Assembly: GCA_038757905.1 (NCBI GenBank)
Contig: JBCDGG010000043.1
Coordinates: forward strand, 1 to 33,972
Direction of reading: 5' to 3'
DNA: 33,972 bases
Source: HLUCCA09 sp038757905
Lineage (GTDB): Bacteria; Pseudomonadota; Alphaproteobacteria; Rhodobacterales; Rhodobacteraceae
In this document: in pieces, positions 1-8,708 of the stretch
Numbering within the stretch: the stretch's first letter is position 1
How the letters are laid out: every line of letters begins with the position of its first letter
Notes under the pieces: generated by a model
The model's database searches: none
What the model was told of the DNA's origin: nothing
What the model saw: only the letters and a program-made list of their open reading frames with translations
Program-made: the position numbers and the translations under genes

Positions 1-2010
1 CCGCTCTTCCATCTCACCGACGACCCATTTCAGGGCGACAACCGCCTTCTTGGGGTCGGTCACGACCGGTGACAGCAGATGTGGAATCCCGTCATAGACG
101 CTGAGCTCCAGCATCTTGGGGTCGATCATGATCAGGCGGCATTCCTCCGGCGTCAGGCGGTAGAGCAGCGACAGGATCATGGTGTTGATCGCGACGGACT
201 TGCCCGAGCCGGTGGTGCCCGCGATCAGCAGGTGGGGCATCTTGGCGAGGTTCGCGACCACGGGCGACCCACCGATGTCCTTGCCAAGGGCCAGCGGCAG
301 GCGCATCGAGGCATCGTCGTAATCGCGGGTCGAGAGCAGCTCGCGCAGCAGCACCTTTTCGCGATGGACGTTCGGCAATTCGATGCCGATCACCGAGCGT
401 CCCGGCACGGTCGACACCCGCGCTGACAACGCCGACATCGAACGCGCGATGTCGTCGGCCAGGCCGATCACGCGGGAGGCTTTGAGGCCCGGGGCCGGTT
501 CCAGCTCGTACATCGTGACGACGGGGCCCGGGCGGACCGACACGATCTCGCCCTTCACGCCGTAATCGTCGAGCACGTTCTCCAGCATGCGGGCGTTTTC
601 CTCGAGCGCCTCGTCCGGCAGCACGTGGCGCACGATCCGGTCCGGGCTTGTCAGCAGCGAGAGCGGCGGGATCTCGAACCCGGTGCCGTCCTCGGCGTCG
701 AAGGCGAGCGAGGGCTGCGCCTCCGCCTGGGCGCGTCGCGACGGGGCGGGTGCCTTGCGCGGCGGATGCTGGACGACGGCGCGCGGCTCGACCTCGGGAA
801 CCGGCGGGCGGGCCTCCGGCTGAACCCGCGGCGCGATCCGGCCCTGCGGCGCGGGGTCGTCCGGCGTGTCCTCGATCGGCTCCGGCTGTCTGGGGTGGAC
901 GGGCACAGGCGGTTCGACGTCGATCTCGGCCATCGGCGCGACGGGGACGGCGCCCGGAACCTTGACGATCAGCGGCTCCGGCTTCCGGGGGCGGCGAACC
1001 GGCGGCTCGGACCGGCCGACCGGCGCGGGCCGCACGTCCTGTCCGGTGAGCGCGCGGGCGCGGATGGCGCTGGAGATGCGCGCGCGCACGCGGTCCTCGC
1101 CCTCAAGCCCGTCCTCCGCGTCGTCCTGCGCGAGATCTTCCGCGGGGTCGGGCGCCCGCCGCACCGCCTTGGTGACAGAGGCGAGCAGGCCACCGGCCTT
1201 GCCCCGGGGCGTGGCCGGCGCCGCGCGCGTGACGGGCGGCTCCGGCGCCAAACCGGCGCGCATGTCAGTGGTGGTCTCTTCCTCCTCGATCTCTTCGGCG
1301 CGCGCGGCGCGCTGCAGGGCACGGCGCTCGCCCATCTCGCGTGCGGCGTCGCGGGTGCGGCGCGCGCCGGAGCCCAGCGACGACACGATCCCCGCGTAGA
1401 TCAGCACGATGCCGTAGGCCACGAAACGGCCGAACCGCTTCAGTTCCTCCGCCGTGCAGCCCGCCGCGTAAAGGCAAGTGGCGATCGCGGCGGCGCCGAT
1501 GGGCAGCGCCAGAAGCCGGACACCCTCGCTCGCGCGGACGGGCAACAGATTGATCAGCGCGCCGAGGGCAGTATCGCCGAGCAGGCCGCCAAGACCGAAG
1601 GAATGCGTCCAGTCCGGCGCGGGCACGAGCGTCGAGGCGTAAACGGATGCGGCGAACACCGCGAGGGGCAGGAAGATCGCGCGTGTCAGCACGCGCTCCG
1701 CCCCGGCATTGGCCGTCAGGCGCAGGCCCCAACCGACGAGGATCACCGCAATCGTCCAGGCGGCGACGCCGAAAATGATGAAGAGCGGCGCGGCGATGGA
1801 CGCCCCGGCCCGGCCAAGCCAGTTCTGCGCCGGCTCGTCGGTGGCGGAGAAGAACGATGGGTCGTCCGGCACATAGCTGGCCAGAAGCGCGGCCACGCAC
1901 AGCCCGAGGCCGAGCACGGCGAGGCCCACCAGCTCCCGCCCGCGCTTCTCGATGGCGGCTTGCATCGCGCTGTCGATCAACGGATCGCGCCGGTTCGTCT
2001 GATAGGCCAT
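1..2010 (-). CDS. ftsK: DNA translocase FtsK, C-terminus cut by window edge
   Basis: FtsK is the septum-anchored, hexameric double-stranded DNA pump that clears and resolves chromosome termini during division. The visible 670 codons begin MAYQTNRRDP and contain an N-terminal region with several membrane segments (roughly residues 20-180). A long Pro/Arg/Glu-rich linker follows (about 200-460), and then the motor domain, with Walker A GTTGSGKS at residues 598-605 (plus-strand bases 196-219) and the Walker B strand RLIMIDPKM just after. The rest of the motor and the DNA-reading gamma domain, probably about 300 residues, lie beyond base 1. The gene starts 10 bp after the aminotransferase stop on the same strand, so the two are probably co-transcribed. 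The family call is secure; only completeness is limited. Confidence 0.97.
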   Translation of the reverse strand, partial: MAYQTNRRDPLIDSAMQAAIEKRGRELVGLAVLGLGLCVAALLASYVPDDPSFFSATDEPAQNWLGRAGASIAAPLFIIFGVAAWTIAVILVGWGLRLTANAGAERVLTRAIFLPLAVFAASVYASTLVPAPDWTHSFGLGGLLGDTALGALINLLPVRASEGVRLLALPIGAAAIATCLYAAGCTAEELKRFGRFVAYGIVLIYAGIVSSLGSGARRTRDAAREMGERRALQRAARAEEIEEEETTTDMRAGLAPEPPVTRAAPATPRGKAGGLLASVTKAVRRAPDPAEDLAQDDAEDGLEGEDRVRARISSAIRARALTGQDVRPAPVGRSEPPVRRPRKPEPLIVKVPGAVPVAPMAEIDVEPPVPVHPRQPEPIEDTPDDPAPQGRIAPRVQPEARPPVPEVEPRAVVQHPPRKAPAPSRRAQAEAQPSLAFDAEDGTGFEIPPLSLLTSPDRIVRHVLPDEALEENARMLENVLDDYGVKGEIVSVRPGPVVTMYELEPAPGLKASRVIGLADDIARSMSALSARVSTVPGRSVIGIELPNVHREKVLLRELLSTRDYDDASMRLPLALGKDIGGSPVVANLAKMPHLLIAGTTGSGKSVAINTMILSLLYRLTPEECRLIMIDPKMLELSVYDGIPHLLSPVVTDPKKAVVALKWVVGEMEER

Positions 2011-2020
2011 TCGTACTCCC

Positions 2021-3217
2021 TCACACGTCGTCGAGGATGGCGCGCACCGCCCGGAGGCCGCGGGTCATCTCGTCCTTGTCTGCAACCATGGCGAGGCGGA
2101 TGAACCGCGTGCCCGGGTTCCCCTGATCGGTGTCGCGGCTCAGATAGGCACCGGGCAGGACCTTGACGCCCGCCTCCGACCAGAGCCGCTTGGCTGCATC
2201 CTCTCCGGTTCCGATCCCCATCGGAACGGGCAGCCACAGGAAGAAGCCACCCGCCGGGGGGTGATACCCCGGGTAGCCGGCGAAGACCTCGTCGGCGATG
2301 GCGTACTTTTCCTGATAGAGCGCGCGCGACACCTCGACATGGGCCTCGTCGCGCCAAGTTGCCTCGGCCGCATGCTGGATCGGCAGCGGCAAGGGCGCGC
2401 CGGAATAGGCGCGCAATTGCTTGAGACGGGCCATGTTGGCCGCGCCCGTCGCACAGAAGCCCGAGCGCAGGCCGGGCATGTTAGAGCGTTTCGACAGCGA
2501 GTGAAAGATCACCAGCCGGTCCTTCGGCAGCCCCATCTCGGCGGCGACCTGCCATGCGCCCGGAGGCGGGGCGTCGCGCCAGATCTCGGAGTAGCATTCG
2601 TCGGCGAAGACGATGAAACGATGCGCCTCTGCAAGCTCCAAGAGCGTCCTCCAATAGGCGGTATCGGCGACGGCGCCCTGCGGATTGGAGGGTGAGCAGA
2701 TATAGGCGATGGCGGTGCGGGCGAGCGTCTCCTCGGGGAGCGCGGCGAAATCGGGCAGAAACCCCGTGTCCTCGGTGGCGTTCACGAAGACGGGCTCGGC
2801 CGCGGCGGCGGCGGCGGCGACGGCATAGACCTGATAGAACGGATTGGGCACCAGAACCGCCGGAGCCATTCCGTTCTTGCGCTCCGGGCACAGGGCCAAT
2901 CCCGCGTTGAACAAGCCTTCGCGCGTGCCGTTCAGAACCAGTACCTCGGTGTCGGGATCCGCGGGCGTGCCGTAGCGCCGTCCGATCCATGCGCCGATCG
3001 CGGCGCGCAGGCCGGGCGCGCCCTCATTCGGCGGATACTTCCCGAACCCGGCGGCTTCGTCGGCAAGGATTCGCGCGATATAGTCGGGCATCGGATGGCG
3101 TGGCTCGCCGATGGTCATATCGACAGGCTCCGCCCCCGGCTCAAGGCCGGAGAGCAGGCGCCGCAGGCGCGGAAAGGCGTATTCGGGCAGGTCCGAAAAC
3201 CGCTCTGGGAACGTCAT
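2021..3217 (-). CDS. PLP-dependent class I/II aminotransferase
   Basis: This is a fold-type I aminotransferase of 398 residues. The PLP-binding features are visible: ADECYSEIW (Asp206, Tyr209) and the Schiff-base lysine in FHSLSKRSNMPG (Lys243), with the substrate-carboxylate arginine expected near the C-terminus. Relatives are annotated as LL-diaminopimelate or succinyl-diaminopimelate aminotransferases, but the substrate cannot be read from sequence. I start at MTFPERF because an upstream in-frame ATG (3295) would only add a Pro/Arg-rich, unfolded-looking 26-residue leader. A GCG-repeat run gives a poly-Ala patch at about residues 133-140. The gene sits between an amidase 130 bp upstream and ftsK 10 bp downstream, all on the minus strand, an order I associate with Rhodobacteraceae. 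Confidence 0.93.
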   Translation of the reverse strand: MTFPERFSDLPEYAFPRLRRLLSGLEPGAEPVDMTIGEPRHPMPDYIARILADEAAGFGKYPPNEGAPGLRAAIGAWIGRRYGTPADPDTEVLVLNGTREGLFNAGLALCPERKNGMAPAVLVPNPFYQVYAVAAAAAAAEPVFVNATEDTGFLPDFAALPEETLARTAIAYICSPSNPQGAVADTAYWRTLLELAEAHRFIVFADECYSEIWRDAPPPGAWQVAAEMGLPKDRLVIFHSLSKRSNMPGLRSGFCATGAANMARLKQLRAYSGAPLPLPIQHAAEATWRDEAHVEVSRALYQEKYAIADEVFAGYPGYHPPAGGFFLWLPVPMGIGTGEDAAKRLWSEAGVKVLPGAYLSRDTDQGNPGTRFIRLAMVADKDEMTRGLRAVRAILDDV

Positions 3218-3347
3218 GCGCGGGGGCTCACCGCTCGATAATGATAACTGCCTCGGTCGGGGTCGTGGCCGCCCCGTTGCCGGAAAGGTATCCATGCGCG
3301 CGCGCCCGGTCCAGCGTCGGGATGCCCGGGGCGGTGGCTTGTGGCTT

Positions 3348-4670
3348 TTAGGTCAGGAGCGGTTCGAGCGCGGCGCCGATGCGCAACAGCCGCTCTTCCT
3401 GGCCCGGCCCGGCCATCACCATCAGCCCGCAGGACGGATGCCCCGTGGGTAGCGTCAGGGCGCACAGCCCCATCATGTTGCCGATGCGCGTGTTGCGCAG
3501 GGTCAGCAGGTTTTCCGAGGTGAAGAAGGCATGATCGTCGGTCACCGCGCGCTGCTTGGGCGGCAGCAAAGCCGCGGCTGGAAGGACGACGGCATCGTAG
3601 GGCGCCGTGGCCGCGGAATAGGCGGCGCGGCACGCGTCGAGCCGCTGCCAGGCGCGGACGTAGTCGGTCGCCAGAACGCCCTTGCCCGCCCGGAAACGCT
3701 CCAGCACGGGCGGGTGCATCGCCTCCGGTTTCGCCTCGATCTCGTCCCGCCAGGTGCCGTAGGTTTCCGGCGTGTAAATGGTTCCGGCCATCGCCAGTGC
3801 CTCGGCGACCTCCGGGATCTGTCCGTCGGTGATCTGCACACCTGCGGCCGACAGCTTCGACAGGGCGTCGGCATGCGCGGCCGCGGGCGCTTCGCGGATG
3901 TCGTCGAGCGCCAGGGTGGTCAGGTTCATCACCCGCAAACCGGCCGCAGTTGCGCCGCGCAGGTCCGGCGCGCGCCCGCCTTCCATCGCGGCGAGGAGCA
4001 ACGCGGCGTCTTCGACGGTCCGGGTCAGGGGCCCGACGGTGTCAAACCGGGCGGCGAGCGGCAAGGCGCCCGTCAGCGACAAGCGGCCCGATGTTGTCTT
4101 GAGGCCGACAAGATCGTTCCAGGCCGCCGGCACTCGCACCGACCCGCCGGTGTCAGACCCGATCCCCGCGGCCGCGAGCCCGAAGGCCACCGACGCCGCC
4201 GCGCCGGAGGACGATCCCCCCGAAACGGCATCGTGATCGTTGATGCAGGGGGGGCTTTCGGTCACCGGGTTCAGCCCGAGACCGGAGAAGGCCAGCTCGG
4301 TCTGATGCGTTTTGCCCAGACAGACGAGCCCGGCATGCCCGGCATTCCGCAGCACCACGGCGTCGCTGTCGGGGGTGCGGCCTTTCAGCAGGGCGGACCC
4401 GCCTTCGGTCGCGACACCGGCGGTATCGAACAGGTCCTTCCAGGAGATCGGAACCCCGTCGAGGGGCGAGCGCCGCAGCCCCGCCTTGGCCCGCGCGCGG
4501 GCGGCCAGTGCCTCGTCCCGCGCGCGGTCTGGCGTCATGCGGGCATAGATCCTTGGGGCGAATTCGTGCGCGTCGATGGCGGCCAGCATCTCCTCGGTGA
4601 GGTCCACGGGGTCGCGGCGGCCCGCCTCGATGTCTTTCCCCAGATCCGCTGCGCTCTTCTGCTCCGTCAT
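3348..4670 (-). CDS. Amidase-signature family hydrolase
   Basis: This 440-residue protein is a member of the amidase signature family (GatA/fatty acid amide hydrolase fold), which hydrolyses C-N amide bonds with a Ser-cisSer-Lys triad. All three residues can be placed: Lys78 in GVPISWKDLFDTAG, cis-Ser153 in the glycine/serine loop SGGSSSGAA, and nucleophile Ser177 in GSDTGGSVRVPA. Length is normal for the family. The substrate is not predictable. It is unlikely to be the tRNA amidotransferase subunit GatA, because no gatB or gatC lies beside it. The start codon is preceded by GGAGAGG at good spacing. It is divergent from the UbiH-family gene across an 80 bp gap, and upstream of the aminotransferase and ftsK on the same strand. 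Confidence 0.94.
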   Translation of the reverse strand: MTEQKSAADLGKDIEAGRRDPVDLTEEMLAAIDAHEFAPRIYARMTPDRARDEALAARARAKAGLRRSPLDGVPISWKDLFDTAGVATEGGSALLKGRTPDSDAVVLRNAGHAGLVCLGKTHQTELAFSGLGLNPVTESPPCINDHDAVSGGSSSGAAASVAFGLAAAGIGSDTGGSVRVPAAWNDLVGLKTTSGRLSLTGALPLAARFDTVGPLTRTVEDAALLLAAMEGGRAPDLRGATAAGLRVMNLTTLALDDIREAPAAAHADALSKLSAAGVQITDGQIPEVAEALAMAGTIYTPETYGTWRDEIEAKPEAMHPPVLERFRAGKGVLATDYVRAWQRLDACRAAYSAATAPYDAVVLPAAALLPPKQRAVTDDHAFFTSENLLTLRNTRIGNMMGLCALTLPTGHPSCGLMVMAGPGQEERLLRIGAALEPLLT

Positions 4671-4750
4671 GTGCCTCTCCGCTGTTGCGGTGCGACGCTA
4701 GCGGCAGCCGAGCGCATGGACAATCCCGCCCCGTGGCGTATCTGACGGGC

Positions 4751-5977
4751 ATGATGCGAGACGCGGATGTTCTGATCGTTGGCGGCGGCCTGAATGGCTG
4801 CTCCATGGCTCTGGCCTGCGCCCGGGCCGGGCTGTCGAGCGTGGTGATCGACAGCCTTCCCGTTGCGACACGCGCCGACGATCGCTTCGATGGCCGGTCC
4901 TACGCCCTGGCGCTGGCTTCGAAGCGCATGCTTGGGGCGCTGGGGCTCTGGCCGGAGTTGGAGGCGCAGGCCCAGCCGATCCTCAAGATCCGCGCCAGCG
5001 ACGGGCGGCCGGGCGAAGGTGCGTCGCCCCTGTTTCTGGAGTTCGATCACGCCGAGATCGAAGAGGGCCCCATGGGCTTCATGGTCGAGGACAGGTATCT
5101 GCGGCGCGCCTTGCTGGACGCGCTGGAAGGCGAGCCGGGGATCGAGCATCGGCCCGGCGAAACCGTCGTCGCCCAATCCATGGACGACGTCGCCGCCGAG
5201 GTGACGCTTGCCTCGGGCGCAACCCTGCGGGCGAGCCTCGTGGTGGGGGCCGACGGGCGCAGCAGCGGCGTGGCCCAACGCGCGGGGATCCGGCGGACAG
5301 GATGGAGCTACGGGCAGACCGCGCTGGTCTGTGCGGTGTCCCACGCGCTTCCCCATAACGGCGAGGCGCATCAGTTCTTCATGCCCGGCGGCCCCCTCGC
5401 GATCCTGCCGCTGACGGGCAACCGCTCCTCCATCGTGTGGAGCGAGCGGGAGCATTTGGCGCGGCACATCGCGTCTCTCGACGAGGCGGGGATTCTTGCC
5501 GCGCTTCGGCCCCGTTTCGGCGACTTCTTGGGCGAGATCGCGCTTGCTGGGGATCGCTATACCTATCCGCTGGGGTTGACGCTGGCCGACCGCATCGTCG
5601 CGCCGCGGCTCGCGCTGGTGGGGGACGCCGCGCAGGGGGTGCATCCCATCGCCGGGCAGGGGCTGAACCAGGGGCTGCGCGACGTGGGCTCGCTGGCGGA
5701 GGTTCTGGCAGACGCCCGGCGCCGCGGCGAGGATGTCGGCACCCTGGCGGTTCTGGAGCGGCACCGCCGCTGGCGCTCGTTCGACAGGGCCGCCCTTGCC
5801 ATGGCGACGGATGCGTTCAACAGGTTGTTCTCGAACGACAATCCCATCCTGCGTCTGGGCCGGGATCTGGGCCTGGGGGCGGTCTCGCACCTGCCGGTGC
5901 TGCGCCGGCGGTTCATCCGGGAGGCGGCGGGCCTGACCGGGGACGTTCCGCGCCTGCTGCGCGGCCAGCCACTCTGA
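4751..5977 (+). CDS. UbiH/UbiF/VisC/COQ6-family FAD-dependent hydroxylase
   Basis: This is a 408-residue class A flavoprotein monooxygenase, probably an aromatic-ring hydroxylase of ubiquinone biosynthesis. The three hallmark motifs are present: an N-terminal Rossmann dinucleotide fold (DVLIVGGGLNG, residues 6-16), the DG motif (VVGADGRSSG, about 164-173), and the GD motif with ribityl-binding loop (LVGDAAQGVHPIAGQGLNQG, about 289-308). The start is MMRDADVL. The next codon (4754) is equally possible, and no strong Shine-Dalgarno sequence decides between them. Alphaproteobacteria can carry several UbiH-like proteins with different ring-position specificity, so no single Ubi letter is assigned. 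It is monocistronic in this view, divergent from the amidase and convergent with the CoA-transferase. Confidence 0.92.
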   Translation: MMRDADVLIVGGGLNGCSMALACARAGLSSVVIDSLPVATRADDRFDGRSYALALASKRMLGALGLWPELEAQAQPILKIRASDGRPGEGASPLFLEFDHAEIEEGPMGFMVEDRYLRRALLDALEGEPGIEHRPGETVVAQSMDDVAAEVTLASGATLRASLVVGADGRSSGVAQRAGIRRTGWSYGQTALVCAVSHALPHNGEAHQFFMPGGPLAILPLTGNRSSIVWSEREHLARHIASLDEAGILAALRPRFGDFLGEIALAGDRYTYPLGLTLADRIVAPRLALVGDAAQGVHPIAGQGLNQGLRDVGSLAEVLADARRRGEDVGTLAVLERHRRWRSFDRAALAMATDAFNRLFSNDNPILRLGRDLGLGAVSHLPVLRRRFIREAAGLTGDVPRLLRGQPL

Positions 5978-6175
5978 CCCAAAGCGCCGCCTAAGGGGCG
6001 GGCACCGCCTGTTCTCGGGCGGCAAGACCGCGCTCGCCGTGGGGCTGTTCGGATGCGCCGCACCGGGCAACGGGGCGCGCAGCGCGCATCAGCTCTCTTC
6101 GATCCTGTCACAGGCGGCCGCGTGCCTCGCGATGGTCGGATCGGGATAGGGGCGACCCGTGGGGCTAAGGCGTGT
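5978..6175. other. Convergent intergenic region with two CCGCC/GGCGG hairpins
   Basis: This 198 bp gap lies between the convergent UbiH-family and CoA-transferase genes. Two short hairpins with the same stem follow the UbiH stop: CCGCC-TAAGG-GGCGG at 5987-6001 and CCGCC-8 nt-GGCGG at 6005-6022. Neither is followed by a T-run, so they are at best weak or Rho-assisted terminators. The remaining roughly 150 bp hold no credible gene. One open frame encodes a lipobox-like stretch but has no usable start codon. Confidence 0.4.
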
Positions 6176-7369
6176 CTAGGCGCCGTCGTCCTGCGGCGTC
6201 AGAAGCGAGTTCAGCACATCGTCCGTGTCGGCGCCCATGCGCGGGGGAGCGCGCCGGTAGCTGACCGGTGTGCGCGAGAACTTCAGCGGGTTCCCGATCA
6301 GCTCCACATGGCCCGCCCCGCTGTCGGTGGAGGCGACGCGCACCTGCATGTCGCGTGCGGCGACCTGATCGGAGGCGAACACGTCGTCCAGCCGGTGGAC
6401 CGGCCCGACGGGAACGCGCAGCGCCTCGAGCCCCGCGATGATCTCGGCCGTTGTCCGCATCGCCAGCGCCTGCGCCACCTGCTCCACCAGCGCATCGCGG
6501 TTCTGAAGCCGCGCGGGGTTAGTGGCGAAGTCCGGGCTGGCGGCGAGCTCCGGCCGCCCGATCCAGTCGCAGAAGCGGGTGAACTGGCTGTCATTGCCGA
6601 CGGCGACGATCACATGGCCATCGCGGGACGCGAACACCTGATAGGGCGCGATGTTGGGATGGCCGTTGCCGCGGCGCTGCGGCACCGAGCCAGATGTCAG
6701 ATAATTGACCCCCTCGTTGATCAGCCAGGCGATCTGGCTGTCGACCAGGGCAAGGTCGATATGCTGGCCCTCGCCGGTTTTGTCGCGGTGCCGGAGTGCG
6801 GCGAGGATCCCGGTCGAGGCATACATGCCACACATCACATCGGCGATGCCCACGCCCACTTTCATCGGCGTGCCCTCGGCCTCTCCGGTGACGGACATGA
6901 TCCCGCCATAGCCCTGCGCCATCAGGTCATACCCCGGCTTGGAGGCGTTCGGCCCGCTCTGCCCGAAGCCGGAGATGGAGCAATAGACAAGCTGCGGAAA
7001 GGCGGCGAGCATGGTTTCTGCATCCAAGCCGTACTTTGCCAGCCCGCCCGGCTTGAAGTTCTCGATCAAGACATCCGCGCGCGCCGCCAATGCCCGGATC
7101 TGCGCCTGCCCCTCCGTGGTCGTGAGGTCGATCGCGACCGATCTCTTGTTGCGGTTGGCGCACATGAAGTAGGCGCTGAGGTCGGTATCGGCGCCGTCCG
7201 GCCCGGTCACGTAGGGCGGCCCCCATGTGCGGGTGTCGTCGCCGCCGGTCTTGGGGTTTTCGATCTTGATAACGTCGGCTCCGAGATCGCCGAGGAGCTG
7301 GGTGCAGGTGGGCCCGGCCAGAATTCGGCTGAGATCGAGGACGACAAGCCCGTCGAGCGGGCCGCTCAT
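6176..7369 (-). CDS. CaiB/BaiF class III CoA-transferase, candidate succinyl-CoA:3-sulfinopropionate CoA-transferase
   Basis: This 397-residue protein is a family III CoA-transferase (formyl-CoA transferase/CaiB fold), which moves CoA between carboxylic acids through an aspartyl-CoA intermediate. The N-terminus LDGLVVLDLSRILAGP is typical, and the catalytic aspartate is Asp148 in SKPGYDLMAQGYGG. Its ATG overlaps the TGA of the upstream acyl-CoA dehydrogenase-fold gene (ATGA), so the pair is translationally coupled. If that partner is a 3-sulfinopropionyl-CoA desulfinase, the natural job here is to form 3-sulfinopropionyl-CoA, most likely from succinyl-CoA, as described for the Act enzyme of Variovorax paradoxus TBEA6. 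Family membership is certain, while the specific substrate is inferred from the partner. Alternatives are other small dicarboxylate or acyl CoA-transferases. Confidence 0.9.
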   Translation of the reverse strand: MSGPLDGLVVLDLSRILAGPTCTQLLGDLGADVIKIENPKTGGDDTRTWGPPYVTGPDGADTDLSAYFMCANRNKRSVAIDLTTTEGQAQIRALAARADVLIENFKPGGLAKYGLDAETMLAAFPQLVYCSISGFGQSGPNASKPGYDLMAQGYGGIMSVTGEAEGTPMKVGVGIADVMCGMYASTGILAALRHRDKTGEGQHIDLALVDSQIAWLINEGVNYLTSGSVPQRRGNGHPNIAPYQVFASRDGHVIVAVGNDSQFTRFCDWIGRPELAASPDFATNPARLQNRDALVEQVAQALAMRTTAEIIAGLEALRVPVGPVHRLDDVFASDQVAARDMQVRVASTDSGAGHVELIGNPLKFSRTPVSYRRAPPRMGADTDDVLNSLLTPQDDGA

Positions 7370-8616
7370 AGCCCGACCACGGCAGGGCGGGCGGCCGGTG
7401 CATCGCGTTCGGCCAGCTTGGTGTAGCCCTCGCGCGTCTGCGGGGCCTTGATGCCAAGCTGGTTCGACGCGATCTGGTTGCGCAGAACCTGCGCCGTGCC
7501 GCCGCCGATGGTGAACATGCGCACGTCGCGATACATGCGCGACAGGGCCTCCTCGTCGCCATATCCGCGCGCACCGAACATCTGCAATGCGTCCGACACG
7601 ACCTTGATCGCGGCTTCGGAGGCAAAGAGCTTGGCCCGCGCCGCCATCGTCATGTCGGGAAACGGGCTGTTGTTCGCCCCGCGCGACTTGGCCGCCTCGT
7701 GCAGCATCAGGCGCGATGCATGCACTGCCGTGTCCATGTCGGCGAACATCCATTGCAAGCCCTGAAACTCTCCGATCGGGCGGCCGAACTGCTCGCGCTC
7801 CAGAAGGTAGCGCCGCGCCTCCTGCAGGGCGCCCGACGCGATGCCCATGGCGACGGTTCCCGCGCCGACGCGCTGCGAGTTGTAGGCGTTCATCAGATCA
7901 GCGAAGCCGCGCTTGAACCCCGAGGGCGGCATCACGACCATCGCGGCGGGCACCTCCAGCTCGGTAAAGCGCAACTCCGCCTCTGGCATGCCGCACAATC
8001 CCATGTTGCGCTCATGGCGGACGATCTCGAACCCCGGCGGTTCGACGCCGCCATCGGGATCGCGGATCACCAGAAACCCGCCGATGCCGAGGTCTTCGCC
8101 CGCAGCGTCGAGAACGCGCGCAAAAATCAGATGCACCTTCGACACGCCGCCCCCGGTGATCCACACCTTCGTGCCGTTCAGCACGTAGGTATCGCCGCGT
8201 TGCCGCGCGGTCGTCTCCATCATCGTTGCGCTGGAGCCTGCGCCGGGCTCGGTGATGCAGATCGCGGGCTTGTCACCTGCGAGCACGTAATCGGCGCACA
8301 GCTTCTTCTGAGTGTCGGTGCCGTATTCCATCACCGCTGCGACGCCGCCCATATTGGCCTCTACCACGATACGGCCGGTCAGGGCGCAGGCGCTCGACGC
8401 GCTCTCGATCACCTTAACGACGTCATGGTAGGAGGCGCCAAGGCCGCCATAGGCCGTCGGCAGGGTCATGCCCATGATCCGTGCGTCGGTCAGATCCCGG
8501 ATGTTGTCCCAGCAGTAGGTGCGCTCGCGATCCCATTTCGGCGCGCGCTGCGCGAGGGTTGGCTTCAACGCCTCCGCCGCGGCTATGGCTTGGCGAATGA
8601 CCTCGTGTGCTGGCAT
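7366..8616 (-). CDS. acd: Acyl-CoA dehydrogenase superfamily, probable 3-sulfinopropionyl-CoA desulfinase
   Basis: This 416-residue protein has the complete acyl-CoA dehydrogenase fold: FAD/substrate loop ICITEPGAGSSA (119-130), WITGGG, and the C-terminal EQFGRPIGEFQGLQW helix. It lacks a catalytic base at both known positions. The MCAD-type site reads FTIGGGTAQ (368-376, Gly instead of Glu) and the isovaleryl-CoA-type site reads AYNSQRVGAG (Gln248 instead of Glu). From memory, the desulfinase Acd of Advenella mimigardefordensis DPN7 likewise has Gln246 there and needs Arg84. Here Gln248 and Arg82 (LTGRIVVEAN) occupy equivalent places, and several blocks (AGDKPAICI, WITGGGVSK, QRVGAG, PQTR-GY) look shared. 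Predicted reaction: 3-sulfinopropionyl-CoA to propionyl-CoA plus sulfite. The start is fixed by GAGGAGGGG just upstream of ATG. The gene is coupled to the CoA-transferase downstream. Confidence 0.85.
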   Translation of the reverse strand: MPAHEVIRQAIAAAEALKPTLAQRAPKWDRERTYCWDNIRDLTDARIMGMTLPTAYGGLGASYHDVVKVIESASSACALTGRIVVEANMGGVAAVMEYGTDTQKKLCADYVLAGDKPAICITEPGAGSSATMMETTARQRGDTYVLNGTKVWITGGGVSKVHLIFARVLDAAGEDLGIGGFLVIRDPDGGVEPPGFEIVRHERNMGLCGMPEAELRFTELEVPAAMVVMPPSGFKRGFADLMNAYNSQRVGAGTVAMGIASGALQEARRYLLEREQFGRPIGEFQGLQWMFADMDTAVHASRLMLHEAAKSRGANNSPFPDMTMAARAKLFASEAAIKVVSDALQMFGARGYGDEEALSRMYRDVRMFTIGGGTAQVLRNQIASNQLGIKAPQTREGYTKLAERDAPAARPAVVGL

Positions 8617-8629
8617 GGCTCCCCTCCTC

Positions 8630-8708
8630 GCGTTTTCGTGAAACCTAGCTCGGGAATGCATAATTCAAAATCAAGGCCCAAATGCAGAAAAATGCCCAGA
8701 AAATACAC
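8630..8708 (-). promoter_or_regulatory. AT-rich leader of the desulfinase/CoA-transferase operon
   Basis: This stretch is strikingly AT-rich for the window and lies between the antiporter stop and the desulfinase start. It contains an inverted repeat GAAT-N5-ATTC at 8654-8666 and two near-direct copies of AATGC-CAGAAAA-type sequence at about 8680-8705. These are plausible promoter or operator elements for an inducible catabolic operon. I could not fit convincing -35 and -10 hexamers, so the call rests on composition, position and the repeats. Confidence 0.35.

Noticed and set aside
2798..2822. GCG trinucleotide run in the aminotransferase gene
   Set aside because: It is in frame, short, and encodes an alanine-rich helix segment; such runs are expected at this GC content.
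4667..6070. A 467-codon minus-strand open frame opposite the UbiH-family gene
   Set aside because: The plus strand encodes all three FAD hydroxylase motifs, and the minus-strand product has no features of a folded protein.
5980..6113. Plus-strand frame reading KTALAVGLFGCAAPGNG, resembling a lipoprotein signal with lipobox LFGC
   Set aside because: No ATG, GTG or TTG lies in a usable position upstream before an in-frame stop, there is no ribosome binding site, and the mature part would be about 35 residues.
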